5,422 bases of DNA. Source: Deltaproteobacteria bacterium (lineage in GTDB: Bacteria > Desulfobacterota > DSM-4660 > Desulfatiglandales > B25-G16). Both the position numbers and the translations under genes were made by a program. This document shows, in pieces, positions 1 through 5,422 of the stretch (its first letter is position 1; each line of letters starts with the position of its first letter). Under the pieces are notes generated by a model. The model saw only the letters and a list, made by a program, of their open reading frames with translations. It made no database searches and was not told the DNA's origin. Location of the stretch: assembly GCA_003646875.1 (NCBI GenBank), contig QMLT01000144.1:1-5422 (forward strand), in the 5' to 3' direction.

Positions 1-914
1 AAATAGATGAGACTATTGCTGAACTCCAACGTCCTTTATTTTCTATCCCACCAGGAAATCCATTTTCCGTCTCTGATCTTGAGGCAAGTTTTAGTAAAGA
101 GGGCTTTGAGGAGGCAGTTAGGAAGGCCAAGGATTATATCGTTGCAGGCGATGTCATTCAGGTAGTCCATTCTCAGAGATTTTCAGGAAATAAGACCGGC
201 GATGATTTCACCATTTATCGGAATCTGAGGAGCATCAATCCATCTCCTTATATGTTTTACCTCAATTTTGGAGAGATAAAGTTAATAGGATCCTCACCTG
301 AAATCCTTGTCCGCCTTACCGATAGAAAGATAGAGCTTCGACCAATCGCAGGCACCCGGCACAGGGGGGAGTCCCCTGAAAAAGATCCGGATATGGAAAA
401 AGAACTCCTGGCAGATCCTAAGGAGCGGGCCGAGCATATCATGTTGGTTGATCTGGGGAGAAACGATGTGGGAAAGGTGGCTATGCCTGGCTCTGTCACT
501 GTGCCTCGACTGATGGAGGTGGAGCGTTACTCCCATGTGATGCATATTGTTTCCAGAGTGGAAGGGCTATTGAAACCAGAATTGGATGGATTTGACCTAT
601 TTAGGGCGACTTTCCCGGCGGGGACCGTTACAGGGGCCCCCAAAATCAGGGCCATGGAAATCATCAGCGAACTGGAACCATCCCCAAGAGGGCCATATGC
701 AGGGGCAGTAGGCTATTTCGGGTTTAACAATAACATGGACTTCTGCATTACCATCCGCGCCATAGTCGTTTTCAAGGATAGGCTTTCTTTTCAGGTGGGA
801 GCAGGCATTGTATCTGATTCTGTTCCTGAAGCGGAATTTCATGAAACATTGAGCAAGGGAGAGGCTATGCTCAGTGCGCTTGAAATGGCAACGCATGATT
901 ATTGTAATCGATAA
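1..914 (+). CDS. trpE: Anthranilate synthase component I, TrpE (5' end missing)
   Basis: This is the large subunit of cytoplasmic anthranilate synthase, which converts chorismate plus ammonia supplied by TrpG to anthranilate and pyruvate. The frame is open from the first complete codon at position 3 to the TAA at 912-914, giving 303 residues. The family usually has about 490-500, so roughly the first 190 are missing, including the N-terminal part that carries the tryptophan feedback site. The chorismate-binding domain is complete. Numbered from the window edge, it shows GDVIQVVHSQRF at about residue 50-61, GSSPE, RPIAGTRHRG at about 113-122, then KERAEH, MLVDLGRNDVGKV, ERYSHVMHIVS, FPAGTVTGAPKIRAMEII and NNNMDFCITIRA. 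It ends with HETLSKGEAMLSALE. These motifs, with trpG directly downstream, favour TrpE over the related PabB or isochorismate synthases. The last 20 nt overlap trpG. Nothing suggests decay. Confidence 0.97.
   Translation, partial: IDETIAELQRPLFSIPPGNPFSVSDLEASFSKEGFEEAVRKAKDYIVAGDVIQVVHSQRFSGNKTGDDFTIYRNLRSINPSPYMFYLNFGEIKLIGSSPEILVRLTDRKIELRPIAGTRHRGESPEKDPDMEKELLADPKERAEHIMLVDLGRNDVGKVAMPGSVTVPRLMEVERYSHVMHIVSRVEGLLKPELDGFDLFRATFPAGTVTGAPKIRAMEIISELEPSPRGPYAGAVGYFGFNNNMDFCITIRAIVVFKDRLSFQVGAGIVSDSVPEAEFHETLSKGEAMLSALEMATHDYCNR
857..864 (+). promoter_or_regulatory. Purine-rich ribosome binding site inside the trpE end, relevant to the trpG start
   Basis: GGGAGAGG lies 9 nt before GTG 874, the longer possible trpG start, but 30 nt before the conserved ATG 895, which has no good Shine-Dalgarno directly upstream. 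Either translation starts at the GTG and adds seven residues, or ATG 895 is used by ribosomes terminating on trpE. The sequence alone does not settle this. Confidence 0.4.
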
Positions 915-1467
915 CTACGATTCTTTCACCTACAATCTGGTCCAGATGCTGGAGTGTCTCGGGAGAGATGTGCGGGTCTTTCGAAATGATAGCCTGGAAC
1001 CGGAGAAACTGGAGGCGCTTGAACCCTTTGCTCTGGTTGTATCCCCCGGACCCGGCACCCCGGCCAAGGCTGGTATCTCTGTGGAGGCCATTCGTCATTT
1101 TGGCCCTAAGATCCCTGTGCTGGGTGTTTGCCTGGGACATCAATCCATCGCCGTGGCCTTTGGAGGTAAAGTGATTCAGGCTGACAGAATCATGCACGCC
1201 AAGGTTTCTCGGATCTGTCACGATGGACAAACCATCTATGAGGGCATCCCAAATCCATTTGAGGCTACCCGTTATCATTCGCTGATCGCGGATATGGATA
1301 CACTGCCGGACTGCCTGGAGATCAGCGCATGGACTGATAAAGGGGAAATTATGGGTTTGAGACACCGTAAATATAGAGTGGAGGGGGTCCAATTTCATCC
1401 TGAATCAATTTTAACGGATGTTGGGAGTCATGTTATTAAGAATTTTAACGATCTTTATGCAAAGTGA
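895..1467 (+). CDS. trpG: Anthranilate synthase component II, TrpG (glutamine amidotransferase)
   Basis: This is the class I glutamine amidotransferase subunit that hydrolyses glutamine and passes ammonia to TrpE. From the ATG at 895 it has 190 residues, normal for the family. It begins MIIVIDNYDSFTYNLVQ, as TrpG/PabA proteins do. Visible motifs are the oxyanion loop PGPGTP (51-56), the nucleophile elbow GVCLGHQ with Cys79, RYHSL (126-130), and VQFHPES with the other catalytic residues His168 and Glu170. The usual HGK before the second half reads HAK (101-103). An in-frame GTG at 874 would add seven residues and has a better Shine-Dalgarno (GAGG, 861-864). ATG 895 is preferred because its protein starts where the family starts, and its 20-nt overlap with trpE suggests translational coupling. 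The protein might also serve PabB in folate synthesis, as some TrpG proteins do, but nothing here shows that. Confidence 0.96.
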   Translation: MIIVIDNYDSFTYNLVQMLECLGRDVRVFRNDSLEPEKLEALEPFALVVSPGPGTPAKAGISVEAIRHFGPKIPVLGVCLGHQSIAVAFGGKVIQADRIMHAKVSRICHDGQTIYEGIPNPFEATRYHSLIADMDTLPDCLEISAWTDKGEIMGLRHRKYRVEGVQFHPESILTDVGSHVIKNFNDLYAK

Positions 1468-1473
1468 AGGAGG
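1467..1473 (+). promoter_or_regulatory. Strong ribosome binding site of the acyl-CoA dehydrogenase gene
   Basis: AAGGAGG overlaps the last base of the trpG stop codon and ends 8 nt before ATG 1482. It is a near-perfect Shine-Dalgarno at good spacing, so it fixes the start at 1482 rather than at the in-frame GTG 1464, which lies upstream of it. Confidence 0.85.
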
Positions 1474-1481
1474 TTGCTTTT

Positions 1482-2687
1482 ATGGATAATCTTGTAGACA
1501 TTCTTGATTCATTTCAGCCAGGTTGGAGGAAAAAGGAATATGTGGAGAATTTTATTACTATCCTCAGAGACAAGGTCATTCCTGCCTATTCTTTTATGGA
1601 TTCGAAAATAGAAAATGGTAGGGCTGTATTTCCCAAAGAGTGGGATCAGGTGATCTATGCCTTGAAAGAGGCCCATTTTTTTGAGCTCTTTGTGCCCCCT
1701 GAATATGGAGGACAAAAAACCTCAGAGGAGGATATCTACTTTGCAATGGAACTATTAGGTTACTCTTCTCCAGGTATGGGCATTATTTTTGTGTCACATG
1801 GGAGGGCTATCGACATACTGGCCATGGGTACTGAAAAACAAAAGCAGGAATTTCTTCCCAGGATGGCGCAAGGGCATTTAGGAGCCATTGCCATAACTGA
1901 GGAAAAGGCTGGATCGGACGCAGGCGCTGTTGAACTCATGGCAAAAAAGGTTGATCATCATTATCTGGTTAACGGGCAGAAGATTTTTATCTCTAACAGT
2001 GGACTGGCAGATGTATATACTGTTCTTGCCAGCACAAAAGATATCAAGGGTCCCCGCTCCCTGAGCGTACTTATCGTCGAAAGTGACACACCAGGCTTCA
2101 CAATAAACAGATTACCAGAAAAAGAAGGATTGAAAATATTGCCGACAGGGAAACTCATTTTTAAGGACTCTCCTGTGCCCTTGGCAAATATGGTTGGAAA
2201 TGAAGGAATGGGTCTGCTCCTGACACTCGATGTCATTGATAGAGGAAGAATTCATATTGCAGGCATCTGTTGTGGATTGGCTTACCGGATTTTTCGTGAA
2301 ATCTATCATTACGCTCATCGGAGAAAACAATTCGATCATCCCTTGACCAGTAGTCAGGATATCAGTTTTCAGATCTCAGATATGTACTCCAAAATAAATG
2401 CAGCCAGAGGACTCTGCTTTCAGGCCTTGAGGCAGTTTGGCACCCCTTATTACAGGATGAGCTCTTCACAGGCCAAACTGTTTGCATCTCAAATGGTTAT
2501 GGATATAGCTGCCAAAGCACAGATATTAATGGGCGGGAGAGGTTACTTGAAAAACGACTTGATTAACCAATTGAGCGCCGATGCCAGGGGTATGGAATAT
2601 CTGGAAGGCACTTCTAATGTTCAAAAAATGATTATTGCGAGGGAATTATTCAGGATGTACCACAAAGAGAAAAATAATGTGGATTGA
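1482..2687 (+). CDS. Acyl-CoA dehydrogenase family flavoprotein inside the trp operon
   Basis: This is a 401-residue protein of the FAD-dependent acyl-CoA dehydrogenase family, which introduces an alpha-beta double bond into acyl-CoA (or acyl-carrier) thioesters and normally passes electrons to an electron-transferring flavoprotein. All three regions of the fold are present at full length: an N-terminal helical part (about 1-130), a middle beta domain opening with AIAITEEKAGSDAGA (135-149), and a C-terminal helical domain with RRKQF (280-284), Gln292, MGGRGY (350-355) and MEYLEGTSNVQKMIIAREL (371-389). Glu375 matches the catalytic base of medium-chain dehydrogenases. The site used by isovaleryl-CoA dehydrogenase appears to be Gly255 here. 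This favours a true dehydrogenase over the flavin N- or S-oxygenases of the same superfamily. The substrate cannot be read from sequence. The gene begins 14 nt after trpG and lies 54 nt before trpD. It has no role in canonical tryptophan synthesis. Confidence 0.93.
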   Translation: MDNLVDILDSFQPGWRKKEYVENFITILRDKVIPAYSFMDSKIENGRAVFPKEWDQVIYALKEAHFFELFVPPEYGGQKTSEEDIYFAMELLGYSSPGMGIIFVSHGRAIDILAMGTEKQKQEFLPRMAQGHLGAIAITEEKAGSDAGAVELMAKKVDHHYLVNGQKIFISNSGLADVYTVLASTKDIKGPRSLSVLIVESDTPGFTINRLPEKEGLKILPTGKLIFKDSPVPLANMVGNEGMGLLLTLDVIDRGRIHIAGICCGLAYRIFREIYHYAHRRKQFDHPLTSSQDISFQISDMYSKINAARGLCFQALRQFGTPYYRMSSSQAKLFASQMVMDIAAKAQILMGGRGYLKNDLINQLSADARGMEYLEGTSNVQKMIIARELFRMYHKEKNNVD

Positions 2688-2719
2688 GCCTATAGCGCCT
2701 ATTTTTTATGACAAAAAAT
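2688..2719. repeat. Short direct repeat and AT-only inverted repeat before trpD
   Basis: In the 54-nt gap before trpD, GCCTAT occurs twice (2688-2693 and 2697-2702). It is followed by a perfect 7-bp inverted repeat, ATTTTTT (2701-2707) and AAAAAAT (2713-2719), around the loop ATGAC. The stem has only A-T pairs and no following U-tract, so it is not a convincing terminator. It could mildly affect mRNA stability or trpD translation. Function is unknown. Confidence 0.4.
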
Positions 2720-2728
2720 TAACCAGAT

Positions 2729-2733
2729 GAGGA
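2729..2733 (+). promoter_or_regulatory. Ribosome binding site of trpD
   Basis: GAGGA ends 8 nt before ATG 2742 and selects that start over the in-frame ATG at 2727, which overlaps the site and has only AT-rich sequence before it. Confidence 0.75.
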
Positions 2734-2741
2734 ATGGAATC

Positions 2742-3923
2742 ATGATCAAAAAGGCTATTGCAAAAGTTGTCCGTGGAGATAATCTTACAGAAGAAGAGAT
2801 GGAAGTGGTCATGGGGGAAGTTATGACCGGCAAGGCCACGCCTGCCCAGATTGGCTCATTTATCACGGCTCTAAGAATAAAAGGGGAGACAGTGGACGAA
2901 ATTACCGGCGCTGCCAGGACAATGAGGGCAAAGGCAGAGAAAATATATCTTAACAATCATATGGTAGACCCCATTAGAAATTCTGGAAAGGGCTTTGGAT
3001 CCACTCCAAACCATTCGTTCAGAAAATCTTCAGAACCGACCTCAAGTTCGGGACTTTCTAACAGGGTAAATGTTGATCGGGATGAGATCAATGCAGAGGA
3101 CGAAACAATTCTGGATACCTGTGGGACAGGGGGAGATAGCACAAACACCTTTAATGTCTCAACCGCTACTGCCTTTGTTGTCGCAGGAGCCGGGGTCAAA
3201 GTGGCAAAACATGGCAACAGGGCTGTCTCCAGTCATTGCGGGAGCGCCGATGTCCTCGAAGCGCTGGATCTGAAACTGGATATCGCCAGCGCCGATGTGG
3301 AAAAATGCATCAGGACGATAGGGATAGGGTTTCTCTTTGCGCCTCTTTTTCATAGAGCCATGAAACATGCTGCAGGGCCGAGGCGGGAAATAGGGATACG
3401 CACCATATTTAATCTTCTCGGTCCTGTGACAAACCCGGCCGGGGCTACAGCCCAGCTCTTAGGCGTCTATGCCCTGGAGCTGACCGAGAAGATGGCCCAT
3501 GTCCTTGAAAAACTCGGGACCAGAGAGGCATTTGTGGTCTGTGGAGAGGGAACCTTTGATGAGATAAGCATCTGCGGGCCTACCAGGGTTTCGCACCTGA
3601 AGGAAGGGAAGGTGACTACCTTTGAGATGACACCGGAAGAGCATGGTTTCAAAAGGGCAGCGCCTGAGGCAATCAGAGGCGGGAGTGCGCGGGAGAATGC
3701 CCATATTATTCAGGCCATCCTGGATGGAGAAAAAGGATCGAAGAGGGATATGGTCCTACTCAATGCATCAGCTGCCTTTGTGGCTGCCGGTCTTGATAGT
3801 GATTTTAAAGAAGGTATCGAAAGGGCAAAAGATTCTATTGATTCTGGCCGTGCAAGGGAAAAGCTTGATGCCTTAGTCTCCTTTACCCAGAAATGCACCT
3901 ATTTTGTCCGCAAAGAGTTATAA
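2742..3923 (+). CDS. trpD: Anthranilate phosphoribosyltransferase, TrpD, with an in-frame insertion
   Basis: TrpD transfers the phosphoribosyl group of PRPP to anthranilate, giving phosphoribosylanthranilate. From ATG 2742 the protein has 393 residues, against about 335-345 for most monofunctional TrpD. The N-terminal helical domain (about 1-70) contains GKATPAQIGSFITALRIKGET. The PRPP loop CGTGGDS starts at Cys127. Next come NVSTATAF, KHGNRAVSSHCGSADVLEAL, the anthranilate-site region RREIGIRTIFNLLGPVTNPAG, and the metal-binding pair in FDEIS. All core motifs are intact, so the enzyme is probably active. Much of the extra length is a Ser/Gly/Asn-rich stretch at about residues 76-109, between MRAKAEKIYLNNHMV and NVDRDEINAEDETI. 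It coincides with an inverted-repeat-bounded DNA segment (separate entry). The insertion lies in the link between the helical domain and the PRPP loop, a place likely to tolerate a disordered loop. trpC follows after 11 nt. Confidence 0.97.
   Translation: MIKKAIAKVVRGDNLTEEEMEVVMGEVMTGKATPAQIGSFITALRIKGETVDEITGAARTMRAKAEKIYLNNHMVDPIRNSGKGFGSTPNHSFRKSSEPTSSSGLSNRVNVDRDEINAEDETILDTCGTGGDSTNTFNVSTATAFVVAGAGVKVAKHGNRAVSSHCGSADVLEALDLKLDIASADVEKCIRTIGIGFLFAPLFHRAMKHAAGPRREIGIRTIFNLLGPVTNPAGATAQLLGVYALELTEKMAHVLEKLGTREAFVVCGEGTFDEISICGPTRVSHLKEGKVTTFEMTPEEHGFKRAAPEAIRGGSARENAHIIQAILDGEKGSKRDMVLLNASAAFVAAGLDSDFKEGIERAKDSIDSGRAREKLDALVSFTQKCTYFVRKEL
2968..3067. mobile_element. Candidate 100-bp palindromic element inserted in frame in trpD
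   Basis: The ends are imperfect inverted repeats of 21 nt (2968-2988 and 3047-3067). The left arm and the reverse complement of the right arm agree at 16 of 21 positions, sharing ACCC at the outer end, then TTAGAAA, TC and GAA. The flanks GTA at 2964-2966 and 3066-3068 could be a 3-nt target duplication, making the inserted unit 102 nt or 34 codons, which preserves the frame. The encoded residues (about 76-109) are hydrophilic and rich in Ser, Gly and Asn, and they sit where other TrpD proteins, as I recall them, have no such segment. The interior holds a 6-bp hairpin (2994-3010) and a 7-bp direct repeat (3018-3024, 3029-3035). It has no transposase, so any movement would be in trans, as for MITEs or the Rickettsia palindromic elements. 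No second copy was found in this window. Confidence 0.55.
2994..3010. repeat. Hairpin inside the trpD insertion
   Basis: TTTGGA (2994-2999) pairs with TCCAAA (3005-3010) around the 5-nt loop TCCAC. The left half also contains the 8-bp palindrome TGGATCCA (2996-3003). It is nested within the larger inverted-repeat-bounded element, so the RNA of that segment could fold into a branched structure. Confidence 0.5.
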
Positions 3924-3926
3924 GGA
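3922..3926 (+). promoter_or_regulatory. Ribosome binding site of trpC
   Basis: AAGGA overlaps the trpD TAA stop codon and ends 8 nt before ATG 3935. It supports that start over the longer in-frame start at 3893, which would lie within trpD. Confidence 0.75.
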
Positions 3927-3934
3927 AATCTCAT

Positions 3935-4717
3935 ATGAATTCTCTATTGGCTGAGATATTGGTTGAGAAACGCAAAGAAGTCGACAGAATAAGAGAAAGA
4001 TGGGCGTCAACTAATATAGATAATAACATACCCCCTATCCGTGATTTTAAGGCCGCGATTTCCCAACCGGGCAAGATTAACCTTATTGCCGAGATAAAGT
4101 TCGCTTCACCCTCGACAGGAATTATTCATAAAAGAAAAGACACATTAAAAATAGGCCAAATTTATGAAGAGAATGGGGCGGCGGCAATCTCACTCCTGAC
4201 CGATAACAAGTTTTTTGGAGGAGATATACACGACCTGCCACGACTGAAAAAGGCAATATCTTTGCCCATATTGCGCAAGGACTTTATCATAGATGAGATC
4301 CAGGTGACAGAATCATTTTTATATGGGGCAGACGCCATCCTTCTGATCGCCCGTATTTTATCACGGCAGCAGTTAAAGAGATTATTGGACACCTGCCAGG
4401 AGTGGGGACTGGATTCACTGATTGAGGTGCATGACAGGTATGATCTTGAAAAAGCCATTGAGTGCCGGGCTGAGATAATAGGCATCAATAACCGGAACCT
4501 GGATTCTTTCGAGGTGAATCTCACTACGACCATCAAATTGGTCCCTCTGGTGCCGGAAAATCATATTATTGTAAGTGAAAGTGGCATCAGAACCGGGAAG
4601 GATATCCAGTTATTGAGAAAAAGCGGGGTTCGGGCTGTCCTGGTCGGAAGCTCAATCATGAAGAGTGATAATGTAGCTGAGAAGGTAAGGGAGCTGGTTT
4701 TGGCAGGAAGGATGTAA
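3935..4717 (+). CDS. trpC: Indole-3-glycerol phosphate synthase, TrpC
   Basis: This cytoplasmic TIM-barrel enzyme decarboxylates and cyclises carboxyphenylaminodeoxyribulose phosphate to indole-3-glycerol phosphate. The 260-residue protein matches a monofunctional TrpC, with no fused TrpF domain. Family motifs follow in barrel order: LIAEIKFASPSTG (50-62) with Glu53 and Lys55, GAAAISLLTDNKFFGG (81-96), LPILRKDFIIDEIQ (110-123) with Lys115, GADAILLIA (131-139), LIEVHD (162-167) with Glu164, IIGINNRNL (181-189) with Asn185, VSESGI (213-218) with Glu215 and Ser216, and the phosphate loop AVLVGSSIM (234-242). The catalytic residues expected from the characterised Sulfolobus enzyme are all present. 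Phe56 replaces the Arg often seen in EIKRASPS. ATG 3935 is chosen because it has a well-spaced Shine-Dalgarno and the protein then begins like its family. trpF starts 1 nt after the stop codon. Confidence 0.97.
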   Translation: MNSLLAEILVEKRKEVDRIRERWASTNIDNNIPPIRDFKAAISQPGKINLIAEIKFASPSTGIIHKRKDTLKIGQIYEENGAAAISLLTDNKFFGGDIHDLPRLKKAISLPILRKDFIIDEIQVTESFLYGADAILLIARILSRQQLKRLLDTCQEWGLDSLIEVHDRYDLEKAIECRAEIIGINNRNLDSFEVNLTTTIKLVPLVPENHIIVSESGIRTGKDIQLLRKSGVRAVLVGSSIMKSDNVAEKVRELVLAGRM

Positions 4718-4718
4718 G

Positions 4719-5336
4719 ATGGTGCGGGTTAAAATTTGCGGCATAACAAATCCTCAGGATGCTTCAATGGCCGTTGAAATGGGAGTAGATGCGCTCGGAT
4801 TTATATTTGCCCCAGGTCCCAGGCAGATTACCCCTGAAAAGGCACGCGATATTATCCGTAGCATTCCGCCTTTTGTGCAAACGATTGGAGTCTTTGTTGA
4901 CACGGATCATGCTACAATAAGGAGGATCATACACTTTTGTGGTCTTGATCTCGTTCAACTCCACGGCGATGAATCCCCTGCGATTTGTGATGAATTGATG
5001 CCTTATACGATTAAGGTCTTTCGTTTGAGGGACGAATCAAGTCTTGGATCGATCAAACCATATTGCGGAAAGGTCAGGGCCCTTCTTTTTGACACCTACT
5101 CAGAAATAAAAAGAGGGGGAACGGGAAAAACCTCTGACTGGGGTCTGGCCATCAGGGGCAAGGCTTTTGGAATGCCTATCATCTTGTCCGGCGGTCTGAA
5201 ACCTTCGAATATCGAGAGGGCCATCTCAACCGTAGAACCTTACGCTGTGGATATATGCAGCAGCATTGAAGACAGGCCGGGAAAGAAAAATTATCTTTTA
5301 ATGAAGGAACTGATGGAAACGATAAGGAAGATATAA
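4719..5336 (+). CDS. trpF: Phosphoribosylanthranilate isomerase, TrpF
   Basis: TrpF performs the Amadori rearrangement of phosphoribosylanthranilate to carboxyphenylaminodeoxyribulose phosphate, the substrate of TrpC. The 205-residue length is typical of the monofunctional TIM-barrel enzyme. It begins MVRVKICGIT with the catalytic base Cys7, followed by DALGFIFAPGPRQ (24-36), IGVFVD (56-61) and VQLHGDE (79-85). ALLFDTYS (121-128) contains the catalytic acid Asp125. GGTGKTSDWG (133-142) and ILSGGLKPSNI (155-165) come next. The phosphate-site strand reads VDICSSIEDRPGKK (177-190), where VDVSSGVE is usual, so Ser to Cys and Gly to Ser differences occur near the ligand. AGGAAGG at 4705-4711 is a good Shine-Dalgarno, 7 nt before the ATG. 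The start is 1 nt past the trpC stop, implying coupled translation. Confidence 0.97.
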   Translation: MVRVKICGITNPQDASMAVEMGVDALGFIFAPGPRQITPEKARDIIRSIPPFVQTIGVFVDTDHATIRRIIHFCGLDLVQLHGDESPAICDELMPYTIKVFRLRDESSLGSIKPYCGKVRALLFDTYSEIKRGGTGKTSDWGLAIRGKAFGMPIILSGGLKPSNIERAISTVEPYAVDICSSIEDRPGKKNYLLMKELMETIRKI

Positions 5337-5422
5337 GCTCAGCCACCAAGTCCCTGGCCCAGACCTGGGATGTAGTGACTTATTTTTATAGCACCGTCTC
5401 TTCAAGATTAAAGTATTAATAG
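5337..5422. other. Downstream region without a recognisable gene
   Basis: These 86 nt after trpF hold no start codon with a ribosome binding site leading to an open frame, and no trpB or trpA start. The only structure seen is the palindrome CCCAGACCTGGG at 5358-5369, with a short T-run (TATTTTTATA, 5381-5390) 11 nt later. That is too weak and too far apart for a confident terminator. The region is looser than every other junction in the operon. Confidence 0.6.

Noticed and set aside
871..1398. A 175-residue open frame on the - strand opposite trpG.
   Set aside because: It lies wholly opposite the conserved trpG, has no recognisable motif, and is best explained by trpG codon use.
2708..2722. 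A five-codon frame, ATG ACA AAA AAT TAA, before trpD as a possible leader peptide.
   Set aside because: No Shine-Dalgarno, no Trp codons, and no alternative hairpins of the attenuator kind.
2957..3217. A - strand open frame of 86 residues across the trpD insertion, which might be a gene carried by the element.
   Set aside because: It runs far past the element into conserved trpD sequence. The open reverse frame is reported only as a property of the element.
2742..3923. A compensated frameshift as the source of the odd residues 76-109 in TrpD.
   Set aside because: Neither of the other two forward frames of 2968-3067 restores familiar TrpD sequence, and the inverted-repeat ends fit an insertion better.
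4162..4536. A 124-residue open frame on the - strand opposite trpC.
   Set aside because: No family resemblance, and it sits opposite the conserved catalytic core of trpC.
5358..5390. The palindrome CCCAGACCTGGG with a later T-run as an intrinsic terminator.
   Set aside because: The stem has only 4-5 bp with almost no loop, and the T-run is 11 nt away and interrupted.
5375..5419. A GTG-initiated 14-codon frame at the right end of the window.
   Set aside because: No ribosome binding site, too short, and no resemblance to the start of TrpB.

Overview
The window is a stretch of a tryptophan biosynthesis operon, all on the + strand: the 3' part of trpE, then trpG, an acyl-CoA dehydrogenase gene, trpD, trpC and trpF, followed by 86 bases with no recognisable gene. 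Gene junctions are tight: trpE and trpG overlap by 20 nt, and the gaps are then 14, 54, 11 and 1 nt. This suggests one polycistronic message. TrpE and TrpG make anthranilate from chorismate and glutamine. TrpD adds the phosphoribosyl group, TrpF isomerises the product, and TrpC closes the indole ring to give indole-3-glycerol phosphate. trpB and trpA are not in the window.

The organism is probably a Gram-negative anaerobe of the former Deltaproteobacteria (Desulfobacterota-like). The basis is recollection only: the TrpD segment leading into the PRPP loop (VDRDEIN, then ETILDTCGTGGD) resembles Geobacter-type TrpD proteins, and base composition is moderate. This is an inference without a database search. 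The separate (unfused) trpG, trpD, trpC and trpF genes agree with it but do not prove it.

Two things are not routine. First, trpD carries about 34 extra codons (about 2967-3068) just before the PRPP-binding loop. They coincide with a 100-bp segment bounded by imperfect 21-bp inverted repeats, so it looks like a small palindromic mobile element inserted in frame and kept as protein, comparable in style to the Rickettsia palindromic elements. Second, an apparently intact acyl-CoA dehydrogenase, with the catalytic Glu of the medium-chain type, lies between trpG and trpD with its own strong ribosome binding site. It has no step in canonical tryptophan synthesis.

No RNA genes, CRISPR arrays, complete insertion sequences or clear promoters were seen. 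The operon's promoter and any leader or attenuator lie upstream of the window.
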